64,000 nt of DNA, taken from assembly GCF_022682495.2 (NCBI RefSeq), contig NC_071393.1:115336239-115400238 (forward strand). The letters are read 5' to 3'. Shown piece by piece: positions 1-12,071 of the stretch (position 1 is the stretch's first letter; every line of letters begins with the position of its first letter). Origin of the DNA: Desmodus rotundus. Lineage: Eukaryota; Chordata; Mammalia; Chiroptera; Phyllostomidae. The notes under the pieces are model-generated. The model was not told the origin of the DNA. It worked only from the letters and a program-made list of their open reading frames with translations, and ran no database searches. The position numbers and the translations under genes were made by a program.

Positions 1-2378
1 AATCGTTTCCTTTCTCCCTAATCCTATCAAGGAAACATATCAGAGTTCGGCAATCAGCAGAATTCAGGGCCTGTTCTGTAGAAATAAAAATCTATTAAAC
101 CCAATAGATGTGTTCTGGCAAGTCCAAAATAAAATGTAGCTTTTCAAGTACTCTATTAAATAAGACCTTTTTTAAGGTGAGAAGTTCACCAAGAAACCAT
201 TTCTAATATGAGGAATTCTCCCAGGAAAGTAAAAATCAATTATAGGGGTTTTGTACTTTGGTAGAACTAGATTTTCAGGCACCAACATTTCCATTACGAT
301 TTATTGTATGGGTAGTTGGAGGGCAAGAAGCAGAGAAAGCAGATCAGAAGCTATTTATAAAAGACAAAACTTTACTGAAATAGAAGATAAACTTAATTAA
401 CTAGTGTTAATTGAATTCCACTTTTTAAGATCATTTACATGACTTATCTTTGATATGTAAAATTGAGTCTCATTAAATTGTACAGTCAGGAGCACACAGT
501 TTCTTTGGAATTTAAAAATCACTGTAGATTAAGAAATCTCACTGCAAAATGAGTTGAGCAATCAAAGCTATTCGTAGATAAGTATGATTAAATTATGGAT
601 GAATAAAAAGTCAACTGACTAAAGTCCATTTATTAAGAATTAAGTAAGTAATCAAACTGGCCAATGTTCACATTATGAAGGATGAACCTTTATATTTTCC
701 CACACTTGATTATTAAGATTTTGCATTCCTCCGTTAGTTAGTAAAGAATTGAATGATCTATACGAATGTGCCTACCAACTGTATAATGGTTTAAAGAACC
801 ACCATTCTGGTGGTAAGTATACTACACTGAACTCAATGCAAGGAATTCAAAAGCATTCATCCTTGGAACCTTTGTCCCAAAAATTTAGTAAATTCACTTT
901 ATGAAAAGACTGCTTATGTTTTTCAACTCAGACATGCAATGATTATGTTTTGCAATCTTCCAAACAAAACTAAAAATTTTAACATAATATAAAAATCTGA
1001 ATTAGAACTAAAAATTATTTTTCAGAGAGGAAAAAAATGATCTGAACACCATGCAAAGCTATACCAATAGTTTTTTCACAATGTCACAAAACATTAATGA
1101 AAGGGTTACACAAATCCACCAAATGAAAGATTTTAAAGAGAGCTGCAAGACTCTGCTTTCAATGCTGCTTTCTCTATTCTTATACCCATAAAAACAAATC
1201 TAAATCAACTCTTTCTAAATAATAAATCAACTAGTTTTTTACAGAACAGCACAAAACATACATATATATTCTCAATATACCTTAAAGTATTATGGATTAC
1301 ATTTAGGTCCCTCAAAGAAGTTAAATTTACACAACACATACCACATCTAGTCCATTCTCAAGGGAGAAAACTATCAGAACCAAAGTGCCTGCTTAATAAA
1401 CTCTACTTTGTTGTTGAGCCTCTACCCCAGGTGCTTTTTACTGTCTAGTATTATCAGTATTTCTTCTCTCTTTAAAAATCTAGAAATCTAAAATACACAA
1501 GTATATCTGGTTCCCTTAAAAATGCCTTTACATTATATGTTTTGTGTTAGTGTAAGGCCATGAAAAGTTTTAAGAAACTTTTAAAAACAAACACGTTTTC
1601 ACTTTTCTCTTTTGAGAGTATCTTATTTGGTTTTTGCGTATTTTCATATATGAACTATTCACAAACCAGTCCGTTTCAGTGTTAATCATTTACTGTCAAT
1701 ACGTCTGGGTATACTTAGGTTTTTATACAGACAATGCTTTACAGTAGGGTGGTAAAGAAAGGGGACAAACAAGGGTGCACGGATGAAACAAAGTGTACCC
1801 CACTGAAAAACACCACTCGATTTCATTTCTCTGCCTCGGATTCCCTTAAGTCCTTGTGCCAAAGATTCTCAGTATCTAAAAAGAGGCACAACATGATATG
1901 TGATAAGGAAAACACAGTAGAAACTGAAGAAATTCAATAGAATGTATCACGACCTAAGAAAGAATTAGCACAAAAAGAAGAAAAACGAAAGAAAGAAATA
2001 ATAAACCCAGTCCCTAGACACCTCTACTGAAGGCTGCTTTTGCTGTACTGCATGTCTCAAAACTCTTCTAACTGGAAGAAATACATTTTACATTGTGACC
2101 TAGTAAACACATCATAAGAAAAATTTCCTAAAACAATATTTTTCCTTACCAAGTGCAATGCTGGTCAATTCTGTTCATCTATTTATTTTCAATGCTGGTG
2201 GTAACCCACTAAAAACTGATTTTATAAATCACCAGTAAATCATGATCCACAATTTGAAAAACAGGCTTAAAATAGAGTATCCTTCATATTAAGATCTTTT
2301 TTTTTTTTGCAACTTGCCTCTCTCTCTAGCAGGGTAGACAGGTATTTTAAGGTTGCTACCTTATTACTGTTTTCATTT

Positions 2379-2548
2379 AAAACAAGTGGTTCTGGAAGCA
2401 GACCTACACAAGCATCACCTGAGGTACATGAAAAGTCCCAGGCCCTACCCAGACCCACTGAATCAGAAACACCACGGGGCCAGCAGCCTGTATGTAGTTC
2501 ACCAAGCCCTCAAGGTGATTCTGGTGCAAGCTGAAGTTTGACAACCAC
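2379..2548 (+). mobile_element. MER5A-like non-autonomous hAT element
   Basis: Central sequence reads like the MER5 family (CCTACCCAGACCCACTGAAT followed by a GGTGATTCTGG motif). The ends are inverted: CAAGTGGTTCTG at left and the complement of a GACAACCACCTACTTG block at right. Family name is from memory of the consensus. Confidence 0.7.
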
Positions 2549-2584
2549 CTACTTGGTCAAAGAACTCAGGTCTTTCTTCATCCT

Positions 2585-2790
2585 CTATTTAACAATCCAG
2601 TACACAGTCCTTACTCTGTACCAGTCGCTGAAAGTTCTACAAGTATTAATTCACGTAAAAAACCCAACTCTATGAAGTAGGAATTATTATTAGCCCTGTT
2701 ACACAGATGAGAAAACTTTTGCATGGAGAGGTTAATGTTATCCAAGCTAAGTGGTGGAACCAGAATTCAAACTTATTTCTAACCCGGCCA
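2585..2790. repeat. MIR-like ancient SINE fragment
   Basis: Contains the typical MIR core wording: a tgaagtaggaattattatta block, then cagatgagaaaac and a gtggtggaaccagaattcaaac ending. Degraded. Recognised by eye only. Confidence 0.6.
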
Positions 2791-3199
2791 GGGTACGCCT
2801 ATCCTCTTCATGGCTCTCCTCTCTCTGATCACGTCCACAGTCCTATTTCCTTTCAAATTCCCCATCCTGTCGATGTCCTTATTTTCTAATACTACTGCTG
2901 TCATCCTGAAACAAATTTCTTTTCTAAAACCCTGGAATGCAGGTCACTTACTCTTGCTTTTAGGACCTTCTCTCTGGTTCTCAATGGCATCTTAGCATTA
3001 TGATGCTGAAGTATCTTCTATTTCTGAAGTTCTCAGAGCTTGCTAATGGCCTCCCTGGTAACTTCTCACGTCAACTGTACTGGCCAGTTTCCACAAGACC
3101 ACTGCTCTCTTCCTGAGCAACTGGCTCGCTTGCTCGTTCCTACTACGCCCTATCTTCTACTCCCTTCCTACAAGGAAATGATCACCCCCCCCCCCCACC

Positions 3200-4550
3200 T
3201 GGTGTGTCATTTTGCTAGACTCCTCTCGAACTGAAAGAACTTCCACTCCCCATCGAGACCCCTCACCCCCAGTCTCAAGCCCAGCTACTCCTCCAGGACT
3301 TTATTCTTGGTGTTCCGGGGATCCTCAGACCCAGAAGTTCCTCGTTCAGTTTTGGGTCTCCCAGCCCAGATCAGCGGTGCGGGGCAGGACGCTCCTGTTC
3401 CTCCCCAAGCTATTCAAGGTCTCCACGGATCCCACTCTCCTAAGACCCGCAGCCCCTTAGCTCCCCAGGAGCCCTCCTCCCTCCGACAGCAGCCTTTCTC
3501 AGGAGGTCCCCAGCCCCCTCCCTGTCATTCCTCGACGCACGACTCGGCTCGCTCCTGTCACACCGGACCCCGGCCGCCCTCGGTCTCCCACCTCCCTCAA
3601 ACCCGGGCCACTCCCAGTTTCCCGACCCCCCCCCCCCCCAGCTCTCTCCTCTTGGCCGCTCCCCGGCTTCCCGGGTTCCCCTTCTCCCTCGAATCCAAGC
3701 TGCCCCGGGCATTCCCGAGTCACCCCGTTCTCGGGCCAGGTCATTACCGGCCACCCTCCTGTCTGGGACCCCGGCCGCTCCTGTCTCTCCGGGGACCTAT
3801 CCCACACACACCGGCCGCGGTCAGTCTCCCAGACTGAAGCAGCACTACGTCCCAAGGGACCTCCCGGCTTGACCCGCTTGGGTCCGGTCCCAGCCTACCT
3901 GGCCGACGCGAACTCCGCCGCCGGGAGCCGGGCCATTCTCCCACCAGCCCAGTCAGCGCGAACTCGCCGCCGCCGCCCCCGCCTCCGCCCTGGCCCCGGC
4001 CCGACCCGGCCCGCAGTCCAGGGCCCCGTCCTCTGGCCTCCGCCTCCGGAGCGCCGAGCTGGAGTTCTCCGCCCAGCGACAGCCTCCAGACCTCAGGGCC
4101 GCGTTACCGGCACTCACCTGCCACTAGCCCCGACCAACTCCAGCGCCACTGCCTCTACCTCGGCTGCCAGTAGCCACCAAGCGCCACCGCCTCCCCCATG
4201 ACAACAGGCCCACCCCGTTTTATACTTCCTATCTCCCCATTGGACAATGGGGCAGCGACTCTCTGTTCTTATTGGGTTAGTTTACCTGTCCGTCTTAGCT
4301 CTCTTACCTCCCCTTTTCCTGGACCCGGTTTCAGCTCCCGCTCGGTCCTGGAGCGATCCAGACCAAGCTTTAGTTGCAATTGGTTGATGGTTGGACAGTT
4401 TGCAATTATGATAGGCTACCTAAAGTGTCTGTTAAATCAACTGGCAAGGTCTGTGACGGCCAGGGTTGGTGCAAGCACAGTTTGGTTGCGCAGTAGAAAG
4501 CCAGGAAGGGGCAGAAGCTCACTTCTGAGGTTACCGGGGAAAGGTTAACT
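3200..4550. promoter_or_regulatory. NUMB: CpG island, NUMB-type promoter
   Basis: GC- and CpG-rich block, densest at about 3500-4200, in otherwise AT-rich surroundings. On the minus strand a TATAAAA box lies at 4224-4218, with a CCAAT motif just upstream near 4245-4235. Transcription would then start around 4190 going leftward. GC boxes (CCCCGCC-type) are frequent at 3960-4060. Two poly-C tracts (3185-3196 and 3626-3639) give G-runs on the minus strand. Gene identity rests on synteny: NUMB is the next gene left of HEATR4 and is transcribed away from it in mammals. Confidence 0.65.
4118..4190 (-). other. NUMB: Probable NUMB untranslated exon 1
   Basis: On the minus strand a strong splice donor, GGCAG|GTGAGTG, has its last exon base at 4118, about 100 bases downstream of the TATAAAA box at 4224-4218. 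A second plausible donor, GGCCAG|GTAGGC, has its last exon base at 3899 and would give a longer alternative exon. NUMB encodes a membrane-associated endocytic adaptor that antagonises Notch, and its first exon is non-coding in mammals. No coding sequence is expected or seen here. The start is inferred from TATA spacing, so it is approximate. Confidence 0.5.
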
Positions 4551-7500
4551 GTTTATTGTACGGATTACTCTGTAAACTCATCCCTTTCTGCAGCTTACCA
4601 CTGTTCGCTTACTCCTAGGGTAGTACTACCGGAGTAGTACTTAACAAACAAAACACCAACATCAAAAGTTTTGTTTAAAAAGTGTTTCCTACTCCTTGGG
4701 AAAAAAGTACTATATAAATTTCTCCTTTTCTTGAGGTCCCAATGCGCCCATTTACTTTGAAGTTCTTCTCAGAAGTCTCCATGTTAAAATGGAAAGCACA
4801 ACTGTTTATTTAGCAGAAATCAGTACACTTCGATTGCAATTATAAACGTCGTTAATAAACGGAAGTGCCACATTGAGAGTTTTCCAGCTTCCACACTCAC
4901 CCCCAGCTGGCATCTGTGAAGTGACCAGGCAGCCTTCAGCAAGATTAGACTAAATGGGCCACACTTGACCCTTGTGATGCTCTGGAAATGAGAATTCCTC
5001 TCCTCTCACCACCAGCCCCAACTTGATTTTAATGTTCAGCAGTTCTTAAATAGTCCTACTAGATGTGTGTCAGATACTTAAAAAGCTTGCCTTTTTTTTT
5101 TTTTTTTCCTAAACTGCTCCTCTCCCCAGCAGTCTAAATTAGGGCCATTGAATGAATTGCAGTTCTTTTCTCACATTGGCACAATGCACAAGAATAAATG
5201 ATTGCATTTTTTATTCATTTGGGTACAAATCACAGTAGGCACTTTTGAGAAATCTGGTGTTGCTATAAAAACTCTTGTGCTCCCAGAAATACATTCGTCA
5301 TTAGCTTTTTGCTTTTCTTTTTAATTTCCACCCACTTTTCCTGCTCCTACGTAACAAAATGCTGTCCTGATTACTCTTTCAATTTCTAAATCAGATTTAA
5401 ATGTACCTTTCTCACAACTCCACCTATTGTACACAAGCCCATGAGCCATGACACATACACCCAGGGATCGAGAAGGCAAGGAGGTATTCCCATTCACAAG
5501 CATGATTTTATAGTTGGAAATTTCTGTAGGACCAAGAATCTGAACTCCGGAAATTTTGTGCTTTGCCCCTTTCTTCTTCTTGCTAACTCCTTGCCCCTGT
5601 CCCTTCTATTTATCCTCCTGTCCTTTGCAGAGCAAGCTACAAGGACTCTAAAACTGCTCTAAAGGAGTCTAATGGTACATTACCCAGGAAAGAGAGTTGT
5701 CCATTTTCTAGCCTATAAACCACATGCCTCTATCATCAAACTAAGCGGAAATTATTCCTCAGGTAACTACACATAACAATAAGGTGTCTTTTCCTAGTTA
5801 ATTTCAGGAACTTTCCTCCCCCTTCTCTCATCTTCACCTTCTAATTTAGAAATAACCTCCCCTTCAATTCAATGACTCATAAAAAGCCTGTGAAAGGAAA
5901 GTGGAAAAGCCAAAATAACTTCAGATATGTCTGAATCATTCAGTTGAAGGAAAAAATCAGACATTGATCATGATAAGGTAGAATCCAAGACATAAGGCAA
6001 GCCTGAACTAACATCCTATAACAAATGAAGTAACATGCAAATGTGAAGATGTTCCAATGAGAAGGTGTCAGTATGTCCTTTACGCAGCCTCTTAATACAC
6101 AATATTACCAGCAGCTTTCTTCCCTCTGGTCTTGGCAGTGTGTCCTACCTACCAATTTTAGAGCAAGTTAGAAGGTAATTAATGTCCTGGCAGATAGGAA
6201 AAAATAACGTCACAGGAAGGCATGGTCATTATGACGGTACTTTGGGTAATAATGGCTCTTGCACATTCATAGTGACTAGGTGCCATAGAAAATATAGAAT
6301 TAGGCCAGCCTCACTAAGAGGATTTGCTGTCTAAGTTAAGGAAATCAGGAATTACTATCACAAAACTAAGAAAAAGACTGCAAAGATCAACTATTCATCC
6401 TATTTTATACACCCCAAAAAAGTCTTTTATAAGTATCTTTTGCTCACACATGTGTATATACGATACCGCTCCCCTTCCTTGGGAAAATCAGTTCAGAAAA
6501 GAAATGTAAAATAAATATGTGCAATCCAGTAAGAAGAGAGAAAACCTTGAAGAAGAAGGTTTTAAAGAATATTATTTGATTCAACAGAAGCCTCTAGTGT
6601 TCTGAAAGCCCATGCAGTACTAGAAAGATGATTGCTTGTGGCCTTTGTCTTGATTTTGCGTGCACAGTGTAACCTTATAACGTAATTACTCCAACCAACT
6701 TCTCTTTTCTTTCCTGTGTTATATGTTTCTCCACCTCTCTCAAGACTCCCTCTTAGAAAGCAAGAGCACTGGAGTCAGGGAGTCTGCAGCTTTGTGTTGT
6801 GTGGCTGGCTGTGGAGGTGGTGCAGATGGTATCTACTCAGAGTTACTTGAGCAAGACCAGCATGGCAGGTATATTAAAGGCAAAAATAGCCTTTGTAAAT
6901 CCTGGTTAAGTGGAAAATAAGGATTCAGGGTGATGTCCCAATGTCTAAGGAGTATTACCGTTTGCCTCGGGCTGTAGTGTATGCTGATGCTACTCTTTGC
7001 TTTCTTTTCTTTGCTATTCCTGTCCTCTCTTCATCGTCTCCCTTTCACAAGAGTAGGATCCAAGTCTCCTTCCATTTCTATTTATTTCTGGGAGGCAATC
7101 TCACTAGAAAAAAGGCTCCATTTTTTGTTTTGCTTTGTTTGTTTGTTTGTTTTTTATGCACCCCCTCCCCCATTCTACACACAATTCCAAATGGATTAGA
7201 GAATCAAATAACTGGTGGAGAAGCCAATCAGTCTGATTACAGGGCCAGAGCTGCCTGTGGCTAGCAGTTGGAGTCAAGCCAAGATCTTTGATAAGAGGTG
7301 GTTGGTTCCCTGAGTTAAGGATCCCTGAGTGAGGCTGATAGAGATGAACGGATTGGAGAGGAGGGAAGGGGGAGCAGGGGCCAGGGGTGGGGGGTAAGAG
7401 ATATGACAGAGAGGGAGAAGAGCAGCAAAAAAGAGGGTAAGGGAAGCTAGAAAGAGAGCCAAGAGGCCATGGAGTGCTAAGCCAGCTTACAGTCCTACCC

Positions 7501-8290
7501 TACGTCCCTGTCTATGGACTTTACACCAGGTTGCACAATTACACTAGCAAGGTGCAGCCTCTGCCACTGGTTGAAAAGAGAACCATGCCAGCACTGTACT
7601 CTATGGGACCATTGCTCTACTGCTACCTAGAAATCCTCCCTGAGCTCAAAGCCTGCTGCCCTGGCACCAAGACAAAGCTGACAAGGAGGATAGATTCATG
7701 CAGGCAGCCAATAAGTGTATCTTCATTTGATTTGATAAAAGTGACCATTGGCATGATGCTCTGGATGAACAAAGGGAAATTATCCGGAAGAAGATATATT
7801 TACCATCCCAAACTGGGGAGCTTCCAGTGCAGGGAAGTGCTAAGCTGCCTTCCATGCTGGAAAAAAATACTGTGGTTTCAAAGTTCAAGGCTCTGTTCCA
7901 TGCATGGGAAGAAGAAAAAAGAGAGAGAGAGAGAAAGAGTGAGTGAGAGAGAGATTACTGCAAGAGAGTGTTCTTTTAGGCAGAACCATTTACTTTCCAA
8001 TGCTAAGGCTCATGTGATCTTTGAAGAGCACACCATACTTTCCCATTACTCAATGCATGCATTTTCATCCTCATGAAAACTGTGGGTACCCCTCTACTCA
8101 TCTTGCATATTATAAGATGGCTTGAGTGCTTCTAAAATGGATGGGCTGCAGTTCTCAGTTGTGCCTTTGTGCTATTGAATAAAGCCCCTGGTTACTATCA
8201 CCAGATCTGTGGGTGGACCAGCCATTCTTCTGCAACAGGGAGTGGGCCCCTCAAAGTACTTAGCATCATTTAAACTTTTGTCTATCCCTG

Positions 8291-8294
<4 letters not shown>

Positions 8295-8327
<33 letters not shown>
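8295..8327. repeat. (CA)n microsatellite
   Basis: About 16 uninterrupted CA units. Confidence 0.97.
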
Positions 8328-8331
<4 letters not shown>

Positions 8332-8559
8332 TTCCTGGAAACGTGGCTATACTCCAAGGATTTCAGAGAGTAGAATGCCTTCTAGAACTCCAGTTCCCAA
8401 ATCACTTGAAATCTCATAAGAAAGTAGACTTGAACTTAGACTCTTGAACTTAAATGTGTTCAAATCCTGGTTCTGCCATTTACTAGCTGTGTGACTTTAG
8501 AAAAGTTGATGCATCTATTTCAGCTTCAATTTCTTCATCTACAAAATAGAATATATATA

Positions 8560-9120
8560 GTTAGTTCTCTTTTGCTGCTTAACAAATTACCCCAAAACTT
8601 AGTAACTTAAAATAACATTTATTCTCTCCATATTGGTGGGTCAGAAATCCTGGTGCAGCTAAACTGGTCCTCTGGCTCTGGGTCCCTCACAAGGCTGCAG
8701 TCATCTCAAGGCTCGGTTGGCAGGGATCTGCTCCCTAGCTCACTTCATCCTTGGCAGGTCTCAAAAGCTCACAGGCCTTCAGGCTAAGGCCTTAGATCCT
8801 CATGAGCTACTGGCCCAAGGCCTCCATCAGTGCCTTGCCTTGTGGGTTTCTCCACAGAGCATCTCGAAATGTGGCAGCTTACTTCATCCGAGCAAGCAAG
8901 CAAGAGGGCAAGAGAGAGGGCCAGCAAGAGAGAGACTGCTAGCAAGACAAAAGTCATAGTCTTTTGTAATCTAATCACAAAAGTGACACCCCATCACTTC
9001 TGCCACATTCTATTAGAAACAAATCATTAGGTCCAACCCACACTCAAGGAGAGAGGATTATACAAGCATGTAAATACCAGGAGGGAGAGATCAGCAGAGC
9101 CACTTTAAGAGCAGACTACC
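8560..9120. repeat. Ancient LTR-like interspersed repeat (MaLR/MLT type, tentative)
   Basis: The stretch starting 'ttttgctgcttaacaaatta' and continuing through 'aacatttattctctcc' resembles the ends of old mammalian ERVL-MaLR LTRs. Assignment is tentative. No coding potential. Confidence 0.35.
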
Positions 9121-9122
9121 TT

Positions 9123-9154
<32 letters not shown>

Positions 9155-9161
9155 AATAATA
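9123..9161. repeat. (ATG)n then (AAT)n trinucleotide repeat
   Basis: About ten ATG/GAT units followed by three AAT units. Confidence 0.95.
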
Positions 9162-9202
9162 AACACCTACATATAGATTTAAAAAAAATAAACCCAAGCA
9201 TT

Positions 9203-9402
9203 CTTTTTTAAAAGATTATATTTATTTAATTTTAGAGAGAGGGAGAGGGAAGGAGAAAGAGGGAGAGAAAAATGGATATGTGAGAGAAATAACTATCAGG
9301 ACCTGGCCTGCAACCCAGGCATATGCCCTGACTGGGAATGGAACCAGTGGCGTTTTGGTTCACAGGCCGGCACTCAATCCGCTGAGCCACACCAGCCAAG
9401 GC
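9203..9402 (-). mobile_element. Ves SINE (bat tRNA-derived)
   Basis: Minus-strand copy: A-rich tail at left (ttttttaaaagatt), GA-rich body, and the tRNA-like head at right ending in gagccacaccagccaaggc. Confidence 0.93.
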
Positions 9403-12054
9403 CCATGTGTAAATTTCATTTAAAGATGAAGTGAAAGAAAATATTCAGCCCAGGGCCTGGCCCTGGCCCTGGCATGTATTACACTCATATACCCTGTATA
9501 TATAATAACTATTATTACTATTAATGTCATTATAAAGTATACAGTGAATGGTTTTCTCTCCCTGCTAGCTAATAGAAGGAAACTTTTTATGGGAAATAAA
9601 TGAAATGATCTACATAATTGAAGAAGGACCTGACACATAGTAAGTGCTCAGTAGCCGTTAGTGCATTCTACGTGCATGATAGCTGGTTGCCACTCCAAGC
9701 TCTGGAGGGATATGCTATGACCACAGTCACTTTTCCAGGATGGTCTTATCTTCATATATCTTGTCTCATTTATCCATATGTACCCTATACTTGCCAAACC
9801 ACAATTTCAGATTCAGGGTTCATAAAATAGGGCAACAAAGCCATGATCCAGTTTAATTTCCTGCCTGCCCCAGACTAAGAAAGGTGTGCTCAGAAACAGC
9901 AAGTGGGCTAATTATGACAGCACCTTGTATATGTAGAAATCCAAGCGTGGCTCCGTAAAAGTTCCAGAGAGAGGGAAGTGTGTGCAGAATGAGCAAGGAC
10001 TTGCTGTGTGACTTTTGTCCCTTTCAAAAGATGCTGGTCACTGTGCAGTCTGAGTCAATCCCCAGCTGAGGATGTGAGAAAGGGAGATCCTACCCAGGCC
10101 CTGGATTGGGAGCAGTCAGAACCAAGAGTCTGAGAAAGTCAATTTTACAATTAGGAAGTTGAAAGAAGAGAGGTAAATTCGTAACATGCAAGAGAGATCC
10201 CTAAGAGATTGGAGTGAGCCCCTGCAGGGTGGGTTCAAGCTGGCTTCCTTATAAGGGAGGAGGGTAGTGAGGGCTGGCCTGTGGCCACAGAAAATGAGGA
10301 ACTATAATCAAGAAAACCCCATTATTTTGGCTTTGAGTCATTTCTCAGAGCTCACCCATGATTACTATATGAGAAAGATGGAAAAAAATACTCCTCAAGT
10401 ATAAATGATCTTTAAACCAAAAACAGTGTCGAAAGACAAAAGTTCAAGAGCACAGCTCATCCTATCTCATCTTTACAGGTCAGGAGTATCTATTGAGTAC
10501 CCCACTTCCCTGGGCCCAACCCCGTGTTGTACATGTTCTTTCCTTCTGCGTTCCACACAAAAGACAAAACTGTCCTCACAAGGAAATGACTTAGGATCCT
10601 TTAGACTGGAACTGTGTCCTGATCCAGAGTCACCTTCTCCAGCAGTTCCTGCTGTGGTGCTGCACCATTAGAATCCACTAAATACTCACGGATAATGACA
10701 GTTTACACCTATGCCTCCAAATCAAGTCATCTTTGTAGCTGTGGTTTAAACAGGCCCACTGATTTTCTGAGATGCAGCAGCCCTGACCCCTTCTCCACCT
10801 GACTCATTCCCAGTTGTTACCAGATTCGGGCCCAGAAAAGAACGCAAAGCAGAAGTTGCTGGGAACGTTGTGTAACCTTAAAAAAGAGGTGTGTAGCAAT
10901 ATGAAGTTCCTCTTCCTGTGAGTCGTCTCCTCTCCCTGTAATCTATTTTCTCTGTTTGAGAAAGGGGAGCCGTGTCTCAATACCTCTCCACAGAGAGGAC
11001 ATCTGTCTGTTCCCCGCAGGACGGCTGAGTTTAGAAGGGCTGAGGAGATGAGGACATGCCCCCAGGAAGTCTGCCTGCACAATAGGGATGGCGTGTTTAT
11101 TTACCCAGCCCTTTCCTACAGGCAGCCAGAGCAGCGGCCGTTTCATTTTGCCCTCAGGAAGTGTATTTAGTGGTAGGCTTGCTTTCTTTTCCTGTTAGTT
11201 TCCTGCAAAAGAACATCAGTGTCTTCTCAGTGCAGCAGCTGATAAGAAGGATGTCGTTGCTTAGTAGAGGCAAACGTATTTCCTGTCGCAGAAGCAGACC
11301 ATCCCAAGGGCACAGCGAGTTGGGCCTGGGTGTGGAAATGGAAGAATCTGATTTTCACAGCTATTTCCCTGGTGCCATCCTTCCCCCTGAAATACTTTCT
11401 CTAGTGGAATACAATAATTACATCTTCCCCTTGTGTAAAATGTCACACTTTTCCAAGGTAGCGTCACACTGTACAGAGACAGAGTCAGAGGCACTGTATT
11501 GGCATAGTCTGGGAGTTACTTTGGAGGGTTAATGTGAGGAGGCTTGGGGTTTAACATGTTCTGGGGAAACGATTCCAATAGCATAGGTTCACCCAAAGTT
11601 GGATTCCCATTTACTGCTAGTCATCCTACACATCTTACCTTCAAAGTTGCTGCTACAGGGGAGCTTCCTGACATCCCCTCTCCCAGCCAGATTGGGTTGG
11701 GTGCCCCTCTTACACATGCTGCACTTCTATGTTGGATACACACGTCTCACGTGTAAACTTGCTTAGTGCCTGTGCCTCCTCCAGCGTGTCAGCATTGTGA
11801 TACCGAGAATCACCTTCATCCCGCTCACAACTGCCAAGCACAGGGCCCGGCCTGCAATAGTTCACTAGATATTTAGTCAATGAATGAGTCAGGAGTTGTC
11901 TCTAGGAGCAGCCTTGCCACCCTACACCATCATTTATTTTGGGGTGGTGCTCTAGGAGTTATAAAAAATTCATGTGCTAATTATCATGTAATGATCACTA
12001 GTGTCTATAGTAATTAGTAGGTAAATCACAGTGCTGGAGTATGACTAAATATAG

Positions 12055-12071
12055 CCCCCCCCCCCCCCCCC
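12055..12071. repeat. Poly-C tract, 17 bases
   Basis: Uninterrupted run of C. Length in an assembly is error-prone. Confidence 0.95.

Larger units (their letters stand above)
1..3180 (-). other. NUMB: Probable NUMB first intron (non-coding)
   Basis: AT-rich sequence with no recognisable exon. It lies downstream, in minus-strand sense, of a CpG island promoter, and the conserved order NUMB-HEATR4-RIOX1-ACOT makes it the promoter-proximal part of NUMB intron 1. The assignment is by synteny only, because no NUMB coding exon is inside the window. Visible contents are an hAT-type MER5-like element (about 2379-2548) and a MIR-like stretch (about 2585-2790). Confidence 0.55.

Noticed and set aside
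3307..3855. Long Pro/Arg-rich frames on both strands in the CpG island
   Set aside because: GC-rich DNA lacks stop codons in all frames. The compositions are low-complexity and contradict one another between strands.
9123..9161. Possible CRISPR-like short tandem array
   Set aside because: Simple trinucleotide microsatellite without spacers. No CRISPR is expected in a mammalian genome.
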